From contig NZ_BILX01000042.1 in NCBI RefSeq assembly GCF_004000785.1, positions 1 to 54,299 on the forward strand: a stretch of DNA of 54,299 nucleotides. The letters are read 5' to 3'. A model generated the notes under the pieces. The model was not told the origin of the DNA. It searched no databases and saw only the letters and a program-made list of their open reading frames with translations. This document shows, piece by piece, positions 46,539 to 54,299 of the stretch; within the stretch, counting starts at the first letter, position 1; every line of letters starts with the position of its first letter. The stretch comes from Paenibacillus ehimensis NBRC 15659 (GTDB lineage Bacteria; Bacillota; Bacilli; Paenibacillales; NBRC-103111). Both the position numbers and the translations under genes were made by a program.

Positions 46539-49253
46539 CTACTCCTTTACCGATTGGTCTTGTTCCAGCAGCTCGATGAAGGAAAGCTCGATGCTGTCCG
46601 CCAGCTCGGCAATGGTCTGCGCCTCGTACAGCCGCTTCACATTCAGCGGCACCGGATACGTTTCCCGGATGCGGGAAATCACCTGCATCTTGTTGAGCGA
46701 ATCGCCGCCAAGCTCGTATAGCGGGGTATGGATGTCGATCTGCGGCAGGCCAAGCACTTCCTGGTAAAAGCGGCTGAGGTTCCGCTCCAACATCCGGCGC
46801 GGATCTCCATCTTCAAGCCGGCCCGGGGCTTCCGGTTCGGGCGGACTCGCACAAGCGGCTATCTCCGGCTCGGCGGCGCGGATTACGCTCCCGTCCTCCA
46901 GACGCCGAAGCGTGTACCGCTTGCGTTCGAACGGATACGTCGGCAGCGGCACGCGGCAGCGCTTCTCCAGCCGGTAGCGCGCCGGCCAATCGAGATCGCA
47001 GCCAGCCTCCCACAGAACGGCCAAGGTTTCCGTCAAGGATAAAGCATCGAAGCAGCTTAAAGCATCCCGGCTATCATCGCGCATCGGTGCACCGATGCTG
47101 ATGACGCGCATAGGCCGCTCCTCCAGCGGCAAGTCAAGCGCCATGCGCAGCCAGCACCCATCACCCGGCGGATCCGGATCATGCCCCAATTCTCCCTGTC
47201 TTTCGTTTAAATACGGAATCTGCGCGGCGGCATGGGAAACGCTTCCAAGCACTCTTGCGAACGCCTCCTCCTCACCGCCCTCTTCGAGACTCACGCGGGC
47301 TATCGCCAGCCGGATCGCCTCCTCCAAGGGGTATACCCCGGCTATGCAGGCGGCGGCATATTCGCCTTCCTCCTCGCCGCCCACGAGCGCGGGCTGCAGC
47401 CCTAATTCCCCGAGGAAGGCGGCAACACTGCAAGAGGCGGCAACGGAAACAATGGCTCTTAAGCGGGGGGGCAGCTGCGGCAGCTCCGCAGCAGGCGGAT
47501 CGGCACACAGTGCCGACGCAAGCCCGCTCAGCGACATACCGCTGACGGCTTCCGCCTTTTCCAAAGCTTGCAGTAATCCGTGACGAAAGACCGGCTCCGA
47601 CCGGCACAATTCGAGCAGACCCGGAAGCTTGTTTTCCTCCCAAGGCAGAAACAGCCAGGCCTGTGCCTGATCTTCCGCCGGAGGACGGACCGTCCCCTCT
47701 GCAGCCCGACGGTCCAACAGACGCCGAGCTTCTTCCGCATCCCGGCAGACGACCGCTCTGCGCAGCGGATAAGCTTTTCGGCCTACCTGCGTCGTGAATG
47801 CAATTTCCTCCATCGGAGCGGACGGATGGGCCGACAAGTAGGCGGACATTCGCCCGCAAGCCGCAACAAGCGCGGGCTCCGTCTTCGCAGATAGCAGCAG
47901 CGCGTGCCAGGGTCGAGCAGACTCCGCTTCCTTTATATCAGGCGCTTCCTCCAGCACGACGTGGACGTTGGTCGCCCCGATGCCGAAGGAGCTGACACCC
48001 GCCCGCCGCGGGCTGCTTCCGGCCACCCAATCGGACAGCTTCGTATTGACGAAAAACGGACTGTTCAAAAAATCGATCTGCGGATTCGGCTCGCGGAAGT
48101 GAAGCGAAGGCGGAATTTGACGGTGATGCAGCGCCAGCACAGTCTTGATCAATCCGGCCACCCCGGCGGCGCAGTCGAGATGACCGATGTTGGTTTTGAC
48201 GGACCCGATCGCACAAAATCCGCTTCGCTCGGTCCACTGCCGATAAGCCATCGTTAATCCGGCGATCTCGATCGGGTCTCCTACGGAAGTACCCGTGCCA
48301 TGCGCTTCGACGTACGACACCGTATCCGGGTGAACGCCCGCCGACGCCAACGCATCGGCAATAACCTCCGCTTGCCCTTCCGGGCTTGGCGCGGTGAAGC
48401 CTGCCTTGAGACGGCCGTCGTTATTGACGGCGGAGCCGCGGATGACGGCATAGACGAAGTCTCCGTCCTCCACTGCCTTCTCCAGCCGCTTCAGAACGAC
48501 GACCCCTACGCCGTTGCCGAAGACGGTCCCCTGCGCCTCGCGGTCGAAAGCGCGGCAGACGCCTTCCGGCGAGGTGATCAGCCCTTGCTGATACCTGTAG
48601 CCGGCGCGGTTCGGAAAGGTCACGGTGCTTCCCCCCGCCAGCGCCATGTCGCTTTCCCCGCTCAGCAGCGACTGGCAGGCCATGTGGACCGCGACCAGCG
48701 AAGTGGAGCAGGCGGTCTGAACCGTCACGCCCGGCCCTTTCAAGTTCAGCTTGTAGGAGAGCCGGCTTGTCAAGTAATCCTTGTCGTTCCCGAGCATGAG
48801 CTTCATAAGCTCCTCCAGACCGCTGTGGGGCTCATAGCGGGCAATGTGGTTCAGCATGTAGGTGCTGAGCGAGCAGCCCCCGAATACGCCGATCCGTCCT
48901 GCATACGTATCGGGCACGTAAGCCGCATCCTCCAAAGCTTCGTATCCGCATTCGAGGAATAACCGCTGCTGCGGATCGGTCCACTCGGCTTCGCGGGGGC
49001 TCATCCCGAAAAATTCGGCGTCAAACAGCTCCGGCTCGTCCAAAATTCCCTTGGCCTTGACATACTGCGGATGATTGAAGATTTCTTCCGGAATCCCGGC
49101 TTCTCTCAGCTCCTCGTCCGAGAACTGCCGGACGGCATGGATCCCCCGGCTCAATAGATCCCAGAACGCTTCCGGATTGCCCGCTCCCGGGAACCGGACG
49201 GACATGCCGATGACGGCAATGCCCTGTTCCCACAACGCTTCATCTTGGTTCAA
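46539..49253 (-). CDS. PKS module: KS - vestigial AT - ACP
   Basis: 904 aa starting at TTG (49251-49253), supported by GGGGAGG eight bases upstream; the first ATG codons lie inside the KS. The ketosynthase (~12-440) is complete: Cys182 in TACSTS, EAHGTGT and NIGHLDCAAG. The AT region is short and broken (see 46960-47690). The post-AT linker LPTYPFERKRY is intact. A carrier protein with LGGDSLNKM near the C-terminus follows. It should extend a glycyl chain from the preceding C-A-PCP protein with a malonyl-type unit, but the extender must come from a separate acyltransferase that is not in this window. No KR, DH or AMT domain is seen, so a beta-keto product would be predicted. The gene is 23 bp downstream of the 49277-52525 NRPS. 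Confidence 0.94.
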   Translation of the reverse strand: MNQDEALWEQGIAVIGMSVRFPGAGNPEAFWDLLSRGIHAVRQFSDEELREAGIPEEIFNHPQYVKAKGILDEPELFDAEFFGMSPREAEWTDPQQRLFLECGYEALEDAAYVPDTYAGRIGVFGGCSLSTYMLNHIARYEPHSGLEELMKLMLGNDKDYLTSRLSYKLNLKGPGVTVQTACSTSLVAVHMACQSLLSGESDMALAGGSTVTFPNRAGYRYQQGLITSPEGVCRAFDREAQGTVFGNGVGVVVLKRLEKAVEDGDFVYAVIRGSAVNNDGRLKAGFTAPSPEGQAEVIADALASAGVHPDTVSYVEAHGTGTSVGDPIEIAGLTMAYRQWTERSGFCAIGSVKTNIGHLDCAAGVAGLIKTVLALHHRQIPPSLHFREPNPQIDFLNSPFFVNTKLSDWVAGSSPRRAGVSSFGIGATNVHVVLEEAPDIKEAESARPWHALLLSAKTEPALVAACGRMSAYLSAHPSAPMEEIAFTTQVGRKAYPLRRAVVCRDAEEARRLLDRRAAEGTVRPPAEDQAQAWLFLPWEENKLPGLLELCRSEPVFRHGLLQALEKAEAVSGMSLSGLASALCADPPAAELPQLPPRLRAIVSVAASCSVAAFLGELGLQPALVGGEEEGEYAAACIAGVYPLEEAIRLAIARVSLEEGGEEEAFARVLGSVSHAAAQIPYLNERQGELGHDPDPPGDGCWLRMALDLPLEERPMRVISIGAPMRDDSRDALSCFDALSLTETLAVLWEAGCDLDWPARYRLEKRCRVPLPTYPFERKRYTLRRLEDGSVIRAAEPEIAACASPPEPEAPGRLEDGDPRRMLERNLSRFYQEVLGLPQIDIHTPLYELGGDSLNKMQVISRIRETYPVPLNVKRLYEAQTIAELADSIELSFIELLEQDQSVKE
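46960..47690 (-). other. Dead acyltransferase domain within the KS-ACP protein
   Basis: Residues ~521-765 keep AT landmarks: SEPVFRHGLLQALEKA, LGELGLQPALV, then GEYAAACIAGVYPLEEAIRLAIAR. The nucleophile motif GHSxGEY is GEEEGEY; the Ser position is Glu628 (codon 47370-47372). The GQGSQ motif is also lost (LPWEENK instead), and the second half of the domain is much shortened. This AT cannot form the acyl-Ser intermediate. Confidence 0.85.
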
Positions 49254-49276
49254 CTGCTTCGCCTCCCCTTAGCTTC

Positions 49277-52200
49277 CTATTTTTTAATTCCCGCAGCCCC
49301 TCTGGACTCCCTCTGCTTCCGCATCGTCGCTTTGCGCATTTCCGCCCTTGCTTCGGCCGCTGCCGCCCATGTCTTGCATACACGTTCGCCGAATAATCGT
49401 TCTGACAGCGAAGCAATCGTCGGATGCATAAAGAAGTCGGTCAGTTGGATGTCGCCATACCCCCGGCTTTGAATTTTCTCTACGAGCTGCGCGGCGTGCA
49501 CGGAGTGGACGCCCAAGTCCAAAAAATTATCGTGGCGGCCGATCTCCTTCAAACCCAGCACCTCTTTCCACAGGCCGGCCAACAATCGCTCCCCGTCATT
49601 GCGGGGCAGCGTATCGACGGAAGCGGGGGCGACCGAAGCTTGCGGACGTGGCAGCGCTTTCTTGTCGATTTTGCCGTTTGGTGTGAGCGGAAGGCTGTCC
49701 AAACGTATGAAGTACGACGGAATCATATAAGCCGGAAGCTGCCGGCCGATATGCTCCCTCAGCTCGGCCCCGGAGATCGGCTCCGCCGATACGTAATACG
49801 CGGCCAAGTACGCGCCGCCCCGCTCTTCTTGGCCGTCCGCCACTACCGCCGCATGAACGAGCGGATGCCCGGACAAGACCGCAACAATTTCGCCCGGCTC
49901 GATCCGGTAGCCCCGAATCTTCAACTGATCGTCCATGCGCCCCAAGTACTCGATCGTTCCGTCGGCCAGATAGCGGGCCCGGTCGCCGGTCCGGTACATC
50001 CGGCCAGTCCGGTCGGTCTTATCCTCTGCCGGCTCCGGCACGAACCGTTCGGCCGTCAGCTCGTGACGGCCCAAATAGCCGCGGGCCACGCCCATACCGG
50101 CTATGCACAGCTCGCCCGGTACCCCGACCGGCTGAAGCCGGCCTTTTTCGTCCACAATGTAGATCCTTGTATTGACGATGGGGCGGCCGATCGTCAAATG
50201 CGCATCGTCCGTCACATCCTTCACCGTGGCCCAGACGGTCGTTTCCGTCGGACCGTACATGTTGAATACCCGAGCCTGCGCCGCCTCCCGCAGCCGCTCA
50301 AGAAGCTTCCCGGTCAGCGGTTCGCCCCCGACCAGCACGAAGCGCAGCGCAGCCAGCGCTTCCGTCATCCGCGGGCTGCCGAGCAGCAGCTGCAGCCGGG
50401 ATGGTGTCGCTTGCAGCAGCTCGACCCGATGCTCCCGGCACAAATCGGCCAGCCGGCCCGGGTCCGTCTGCTCCTCCCGCGAAGCCATGACCACCGTGCA
50501 GCCAAGCATCAGCGGCAGCAGCGTTTCGAGCACGAACAGATCGAAGGTTACGGTCGTTAGCGACAATACCGTATGCAGCGAATCGATTGGTATCTCCCGA
50601 AGCATGCCGAGAAGGAAATTATGCACGGACCGGTGCTCGATCATGACGCCTTTGGGCTTTCCCGTCGACCCTGACGTATAGATGACATAAGCCAGATCCG
50701 ATGGACCTGCCTCCTCCCCGGCCGAGGGTGGGGATGGAAAGGCCCATTCCTCTTCCCGGTCCAGCAGCACCGTCTTTCTGCCGCCCGTTCCTTTCTCCGC
50801 GTAGGCCGACTCGGTGAGGACAAGCGTGCATCCGCTGTCCTCAAGCATGCCGCGGATCCGCTCTTCCGGATAGTCGGGATCGAGCGGAAGATACGCCGCT
50901 CCCGCCTTGCTTACGGCAAGCATTCCCGCAACGAGCGGAACCGAGCGGTCGGCCAGCAGAGCGACGATCTCCCCGCGGGCAATACCGTTCGTCCGGAGCA
51001 CGCCGGCCAGCCGGTCGGCCAACCGGTTCAATTCCTCATACGTTATCCGTTCTCCGCGGCAGACGAGCGCGGTCCGCTCCGGCGTCTTCGCCGCCTGTTC
51101 TTCGAACAGCCGATGGATCGTCTTCTCCTGCGGATATCCGACCCGAGCCCCGGTGAATAAAGCCAGCAGCCTGCTTTTCTCTTCCTCGCCGGCAAGAGTG
51201 ACGTCCGCTACCGTATCGTCGGGGGACCGAAGAATCTGTTCCGTAACGGTTACGATCTGCTGCAGCATCGTCTGGATTTCCTTTTCGTCAAACAAACGGG
51301 TCCGGTAGTCGACGACCAGCTCCAGCCTGTGCATGTCCGGCCATTCTTTGATATGCACGATAAAATCATTCGCCTCATGCCCGCAAAAAGCAGGGTGAAC
51401 TTCCACCTCGAAACGTTCAAACTTCATGATATCGAACGGCTGGTATTCTACCGAGATGCCGAACAACCGTTGGATATCTTTGACGTGGTGCCTCCTTCTT
51501 ACGTCTTGAATCAATTTATTGTACGGATATTTTTGGTGGCGCAGCATGACGCTCTGTTCTTTTGATACATTTTGTATCAATGCGCTTAGCTTCCATTCCG
51601 GATTCAGGCTTAATCTGGCTGCAACCGTGCTGGCAAACATGCCGACCGTCTCTTTGAGCTTCCTCGCTGTCCGGTTTCCGAAGATCGCCCCGATGACAAC
51701 GTCGCTCTCTCCGGTTACTTTATAGACGTAAGTGTAGAAAGCCGCCATAAAAACGGTAAACGCGCTCACCTGATGGCTTTGACAAAACCGTTTCAGCCCG
51801 GCATAAAGCTCGTCGGACAAAGTCAAGCCTGTTCTTTCCGCAGCCGTGCTTGTAGACAAGGGATTGTAGCTCTTCATCCCTGTGAGCTGCGGAAGCTCGC
51901 GGTATTTGTCCGCCCAGAATGCTTGATCCTTATCATGCCGCTCCGACTTTTCATAGTCGAGCTCCGCCAGAATACAATCCGCATAAGCATCCGTCTCCTT
52001 CTTTTCGGGAACGGTTCCATTCAGCGAAGCATCATAGTTTCGGCTAATCCGGTTAATGGCCAAAATCATCGCTATGCCGTCGCAGATCGCATGATGCATT
52101 TGAAAGCTGTACCAGAGCTCCTCCGGACCGATTTTCAGAATGACGAATTGATACAAATTGGCGGCAAGTCGTTCGCCGGGCGCGCTGTTGTGACCTTTCA

Positions 52201-52525
52201 GCCATGCCTCGGCTTTGGCTTGCGCTTCGGTTTGCGGCAACTTTTCATCGTGGGAGAAATCGATCGTTTTAATTTCTTGAGGCGTATAGGGGGTGACGAT
52301 TTGCATGAGCTCCCCGTCCTTGGAGACGATCTTAATGCGAAATGCGTCATTTTGCCGGATCGTCCATTGCATAGCTTGCTCCAACAGCTCAGGGGAGGCC
52401 TTTCCTTTCATTTTCACGGTTGCGGAGAGAATCGAAGCGGTTGTATTCGGATAAAGCAAGTCTGTGTACCACACTCTTCGCTGAGCTTGCGTTAAAGGAT
52501 AGTACCGGACGGCATCCTCGCTCAA
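49277..52525 (-). CDS. NRPS: C-A(Gly)-PCP, first enzyme of unit A
   Basis: 1082 aa; the likely start is TTG 52523-52525 with AGGGAG ten bases upstream. It has an N-terminal condensation domain (YYPLTQAQRRVWYTD; HHAICDG ~145), an A domain ~455-965 (YTSGSTGKPKG, TPNGKIDKK) and a PCP ~1010-1060 whose motif is LGVHSVH: the attachment Ser is present but the second Gly is Val. The pocket DLLQLGMVWK is a close variant of the glycine code. The opening of the C domain looks more like those that start lipopeptide lines in this family than like an internal LCL domain, so it may load an acyl-CoA onto Gly; alternatively it accepts a chain from another synthetase. It is followed by the KS-ACP protein, so a Gly-ketide unit is expected. 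The basic C-terminal tail may be a docking element. Confidence 0.95.
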   Translation of the reverse strand: MSEDAVRYYPLTQAQRRVWYTDLLYPNTTASILSATVKMKGKASPELLEQAMQWTIRQNDAFRIKIVSKDGELMQIVTPYTPQEIKTIDFSHDEKLPQTEAQAKAEAWLKGHNSAPGERLAANLYQFVILKIGPEELWYSFQMHHAICDGIAMILAINRISRNYDASLNGTVPEKKETDAYADCILAELDYEKSERHDKDQAFWADKYRELPQLTGMKSYNPLSTSTAAERTGLTLSDELYAGLKRFCQSHQVSAFTVFMAAFYTYVYKVTGESDVVIGAIFGNRTARKLKETVGMFASTVAARLSLNPEWKLSALIQNVSKEQSVMLRHQKYPYNKLIQDVRRRHHVKDIQRLFGISVEYQPFDIMKFERFEVEVHPAFCGHEANDFIVHIKEWPDMHRLELVVDYRTRLFDEKEIQTMLQQIVTVTEQILRSPDDTVADVTLAGEEEKSRLLALFTGARVGYPQEKTIHRLFEEQAAKTPERTALVCRGERITYEELNRLADRLAGVLRTNGIARGEIVALLADRSVPLVAGMLAVSKAGAAYLPLDPDYPEERIRGMLEDSGCTLVLTESAYAEKGTGGRKTVLLDREEEWAFPSPPSAGEEAGPSDLAYVIYTSGSTGKPKGVMIEHRSVHNFLLGMLREIPIDSLHTVLSLTTVTFDLFVLETLLPLMLGCTVVMASREEQTDPGRLADLCREHRVELLQATPSRLQLLLGSPRMTEALAALRFVLVGGEPLTGKLLERLREAAQARVFNMYGPTETTVWATVKDVTDDAHLTIGRPIVNTRIYIVDEKGRLQPVGVPGELCIAGMGVARGYLGRHELTAERFVPEPAEDKTDRTGRMYRTGDRARYLADGTIEYLGRMDDQLKIRGYRIEPGEIVAVLSGHPLVHAAVVADGQEERGGAYLAAYYVSAEPISGAELREHIGRQLPAYMIPSYFIRLDSLPLTPNGKIDKKALPRPQASVAPASVDTLPRNDGERLLAGLWKEVLGLKEIGRHDNFLDLGVHSVHAAQLVEKIQSRGYGDIQLTDFFMHPTIASLSERLFGERVCKTWAAAAEARAEMRKATMRKQRESRGAAGIKK

Positions 52526-52573
52526 AACAGCTCACTCCCTGCTAAATGAGGTTTTTTATTATATTTTAAGCTA

Positions 52574-52602
52574 ATTATAGTATACTTGTCATATTTTGTC
52601 TC
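52574..52602 (-). promoter_or_regulatory. Candidate sigma-A promoter of unit A
   Basis: In the AT-rich gap upstream of the 49277-52525 gene the minus strand carries GAGACA (52597-52602), 17 bp, TATAAT (52574-52579). The -10 is perfect and the -35 matches 4 of 6. It lies about 48 bp upstream of the start codon. Confidence 0.45.
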
Positions 52603-52718
52603 CCCAAAACAAATATTTTTCTATCTCTGACCGGGAAATACGCCAGCCGTTACGTGAAAATGACCAGGTTCGACAAGCGAATCCCGGTCTTGGAATAAAG
52701 AAAATGCGACGCATAGCT

Positions 52719-53351
52719 TTACATCGTCTTCGGCTTATAAGGTCCTAGCTGCCGGGGAGAAAACCGGTAACGGGAGTTCGGGTCCTTCAGCCACATGTTC
52801 CCTTTGATGATCAAAAGATAAACGGCAATGACAAAATATACGGTGCCCGCAATCCAGTCCGTCGCGCTAGCCAGCTTCTGCGTCACGATGTGATGAACGT
52901 ACCATCCTCCCACCGGAATATGAAGAAACACGACGGCGAACAAACCGGGATTGTATAAGGTCCTTCCTTTCAGATTGGCGAAAATGCCGTGCCAGATCAG
53001 TTGGAAAAAACCCATGAGCATCGGAGCGAGGCCAAGCCAGATAACATTCGGATACAGCAGGGGAAGCAGGTAAAAGACGTAGGCGATGACCAGATTGATG
53101 ACCATGGCCGATTGCGAATTGAGCGGATACCGGTCCGGGTGCCCGCTTTTAAAAATAAGCGCATTGAACAAGCCTCCGAAATAGCCCGGCCAGCGGTACT
53201 CTTCGAATTGATGCACCAGAATCGCGACAAAGCTCAGCCACAGCACCACGTTTATTTTCGGAATTCCGCTTCCGCTCACGATCAAGTAGATGCACACGGC
53301 CAGTGCTACAAGCATCCCCAGGTCCTGCCAATACTTTCTTAAGAAATTCAT
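52719..53351 (-). CDS. HXXEE-type integral membrane protein
   Basis: 210 aa, strongly hydrophobic, with about five membrane segments (~12-28, 36-48, 83-105, 108-122 and 165-188). It carries HQFEE at residues 47-51, the motif that names the HXXEE domain family, plus a second conserved-looking HGIFANLKGR...YNPG stretch. The reaction is not known; the conserved acidic and His residues inside a membrane suggest a metal-dependent site. ATG 53349-53351 has GGGGAGAG just upstream. It follows the TetR gene by 21 bp and is almost certainly co-transcribed with it and controlled by it. It need not belong to the peptide pathway. Confidence 0.85.
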   Translation of the reverse strand: MNFLRKYWQDLGMLVALAVCIYLIVSGSGIPKINVVLWLSFVAILVHQFEEYRWPGYFGGLFNALIFKSGHPDRYPLNSQSAMVINLVIAYVFYLLPLLYPNVIWLGLAPMLMGFFQLIWHGIFANLKGRTLYNPGLFAVVFLHIPVGGWYVHHIVTQKLASATDWIAGTVYFVIAVYLLIIKGNMWLKDPNSRYRFSPRQLGPYKPKTM

Positions 53352-53372
53352 GGCTTCTCTCCCCTATTCTCT

Positions 53373-53957
53373 TTATTTTCCGTGAAAATAGCGTTCCAAG
53401 AACCAATCGATCTGCTCCCCGACCGGCAGCATCTTCACGCCGGCTCCCGTTTCGAGAATCGGCTTCATTAAAGCGGGAAGGAAAATCGCGCCGAACAGCT
53501 GCGTTATCATCATCATTAACTTGTCCGGACGGTCCTCCTGCGTGATCTGCTGCAATACGGCTTGAATTTTGTGAAAACCCATCTCGCGGAGGAACTCGCC
53601 GTATTCGACCTGCGATGCGAACATGGCGGTTCCGGTGGCGATGATTCGGGAGACGAGCTCCGGGTGCTGCTGAATGACCTGTACGTAAAGCGTCAGAAAC
53701 GTTTTTAACCGCTCTTTCGGCGGCACGGCGGAATCGTCCAATACGTCGAATGTCCCGCGAAAGCCGAGCAGCATAATTTTAATCGCCTCGCTGATTAATT
53801 TTTCTTTGGAGCCGAAATAGTAATTGATCAGCGCAATATTGGTGTCCGAGCGGGCGGCGATTTTTCTTATGGTGACGTTCTCGAAGCCTTCGTTCTTGAT
53901 CATGTCCAAGGTCGCTTGCAAAATTTTGTCTTTGGTTTCCTTTTGATCCGGCGGCAT
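53373..53957 (-). CDS. TetR/AcrR-family transcriptional repressor
   Basis: 194 aa from ATG 53955-53957, with GGAGG seven bases upstream; the frame is open to 54017 but lacks a ribosome site there and would cover the operator. The N-terminal helix-turn-helix is typical: KDKILQATLDMI, VTIRKIAA, then the recognition-helix region ALINYYFGSKEKL (~residues 9-55). The rest is a mostly helical ligand-binding domain with no recognisable ligand signature. It sits divergent to an exported protein at 54185 and upstream of the HXXEE gene, and probably represses itself and its partner through the inverted repeat at 53998-54024. Confidence 0.92.
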   Translation of the reverse strand: MPPDQKETKDKILQATLDMIKNEGFENVTIRKIAARSDTNIALINYYFGSKEKLISEAIKIMLLGFRGTFDVLDDSAVPPKERLKTFLTLYVQVIQQHPELVSRIIATGTAMFASQVEYGEFLREMGFHKIQAVLQQITQEDRPDKLMMMITQLFGAIFLPALMKPILETGAGVKMLPVGEQIDWFLERYFHGK

Positions 53958-53997
53958 AGGCGCTCCTCCTCTTAGAAGCTGCGTATTAATCAATGTT

Positions 53998-54024
53998 TTA
54001 AACAATGTTTTAATCATTGTTTAA
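53998..54024. promoter_or_regulatory. Probable TetR operator (inverted repeat)
   Basis: A perfect 10-bp inverted repeat, TTAAACAATG (53998-54007) and CATTGTTTAA (54015-54024), with a 7-nt spacer. The element CAATGTTTTAA also occurs twice as a direct repeat 12 bp apart (53991 and 54003). It lies about 40 bp before the TetR start, in the divergent region, where an autorepressor site is expected. Confidence 0.7.
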
Positions 54025-54184
54025 TTGAATCGTAACACCCTTTTTATTCCAACGCAATAGGTCAAACGCTGCCGTCTGTGAATAAACCGTGACATGATCC
54101 AAGCCCCTTAAGACTGTCATATATTACAAATTAAGTAATACAATGAATTTCGTAACGCATTCCCATCTTCATGGAGGTGTTTTT

Positions 54185-54299
54185 ATGTTCAAGCGTCGCA
54201 AGCTTTGGAGTACGGTGGCCGCCGCAATCGTACTCACCCTGGCGGTCCCTGCGGCTATGGCGGGAACGGAAGTCCCGGCCAGCGCCGAGCAGAGGCAGC
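54185..54299 (+). CDS. Exported protein, N-terminal fragment (cut by window end)
   Basis: ATG 54185-54187 with GGAGGTG at 54173-54179 just upstream. The 38 visible codons form a clear Sec signal peptide: a basic start (MFKRRK), a hydrophobic core (AAAIVLTLAVPAAM) and a likely signal peptidase cut after AMA, followed by GTEVPASAEQRQ. The reading frame is open to the window edge. Function cannot be judged. A small inverted repeat, TATTAC-N7-GTAATA (54122-54140), lies upstream of the ribosome site and might be regulatory. Confidence 0.75.
   Translation, partial: MFKRRKLWSTVAAAIVLTLAVPAAMAGTEVPASAEQRQ

Noticed and set aside
52629..52689. Inverted repeat GACCGGGA / TCCCGGTC downstream of the HXXEE gene as a terminator
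   Set aside because: The 8-bp arms are perfect but the loop is 45 nt and neither strand has a T-run after it.
1..54299. tRNA, rRNA, CRISPR arrays, transposases or attachment sites
   Set aside because: None seen on either strand. The repeated DNA in the window is explained by homologous NRPS modules.

Overview
The window is one large biosynthetic locus on the minus strand of a GC-rich, low-GC-phylum bacterium, most likely a member of the Paenibacillaceae (Paenibacillus, Brevibacillus or Cohnella type). Four things point there: strong GGAGG ribosome binding sites, a BceAB-type peptide-detoxification transporter, the style of the NRPS core motifs, and a FAAL-ACP-KS loading protein that resembles the start of the iturin/mycosubtilin synthetases. 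No species can be named from the sequence.

Layout from right to left, which is the direction of transcription. (1) 54185-54299 (+): the start of an exported protein, cut by the window edge. It is divergent from a TetR repressor (53373-53957) and an HXXEE-type membrane protein (52719-53351); a perfect 10-bp inverted repeat at 53998-54024 is the likely TetR operator. (2) Unit A, 52525-41801: NRPS C-A(Gly)-PCP, then PKS KS-(dead AT)-ACP, then NRPS C-A-PCP-C*. It has a candidate promoter at 52574-52602 and ends in a clear terminator at 41757-41786. (3) Unit B, 41625-38961: a BceAB-like ABC transporter with a BceR-type operator at 41734-41749, ending in a terminator at 38907-38936. (4) Unit C, 38737 to beyond position 1: FAAL-ACP-KS, then a giant 5944-aa NRPS, a 4339-aa NRPS and a third NRPS running off the left edge.

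A-domain pocket residues read by eye (Stachelhaus positions 235, 236, 239, 278, 299, 301, 322, 330, 331 plus the conserved Lys) suggest that unit C makes acyl-[position with no adenylation domain]-Thr-D-X-Asp-Gly-D-Asn-D-Orn-Gly-Y-..., a lipopeptide. FAAL would supply the acyl group and Thr could be a macrolactone nucleophile. Unit A would add or make a Gly-(ketide)-Z fragment. No thioesterase, standalone acyltransferase, PPTase or MbtH protein is present, so the locus continues to the left or is completed elsewhere.

The most unusual theme is the number of vestigial or altered assembly-line domains. There is an A domain reduced to a C-terminal stump, an AT whose catalytic Ser is Glu, a KS whose HGTGT His is Gln with the AT cleanly missing, and a terminal C domain with SY instead of HH. 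At two consecutive protein junctions an intact C domain ends the upstream protein, and an orphan C-domain C-lobe starts the downstream one. No genome search was run; all functional calls come from motifs read by eye.
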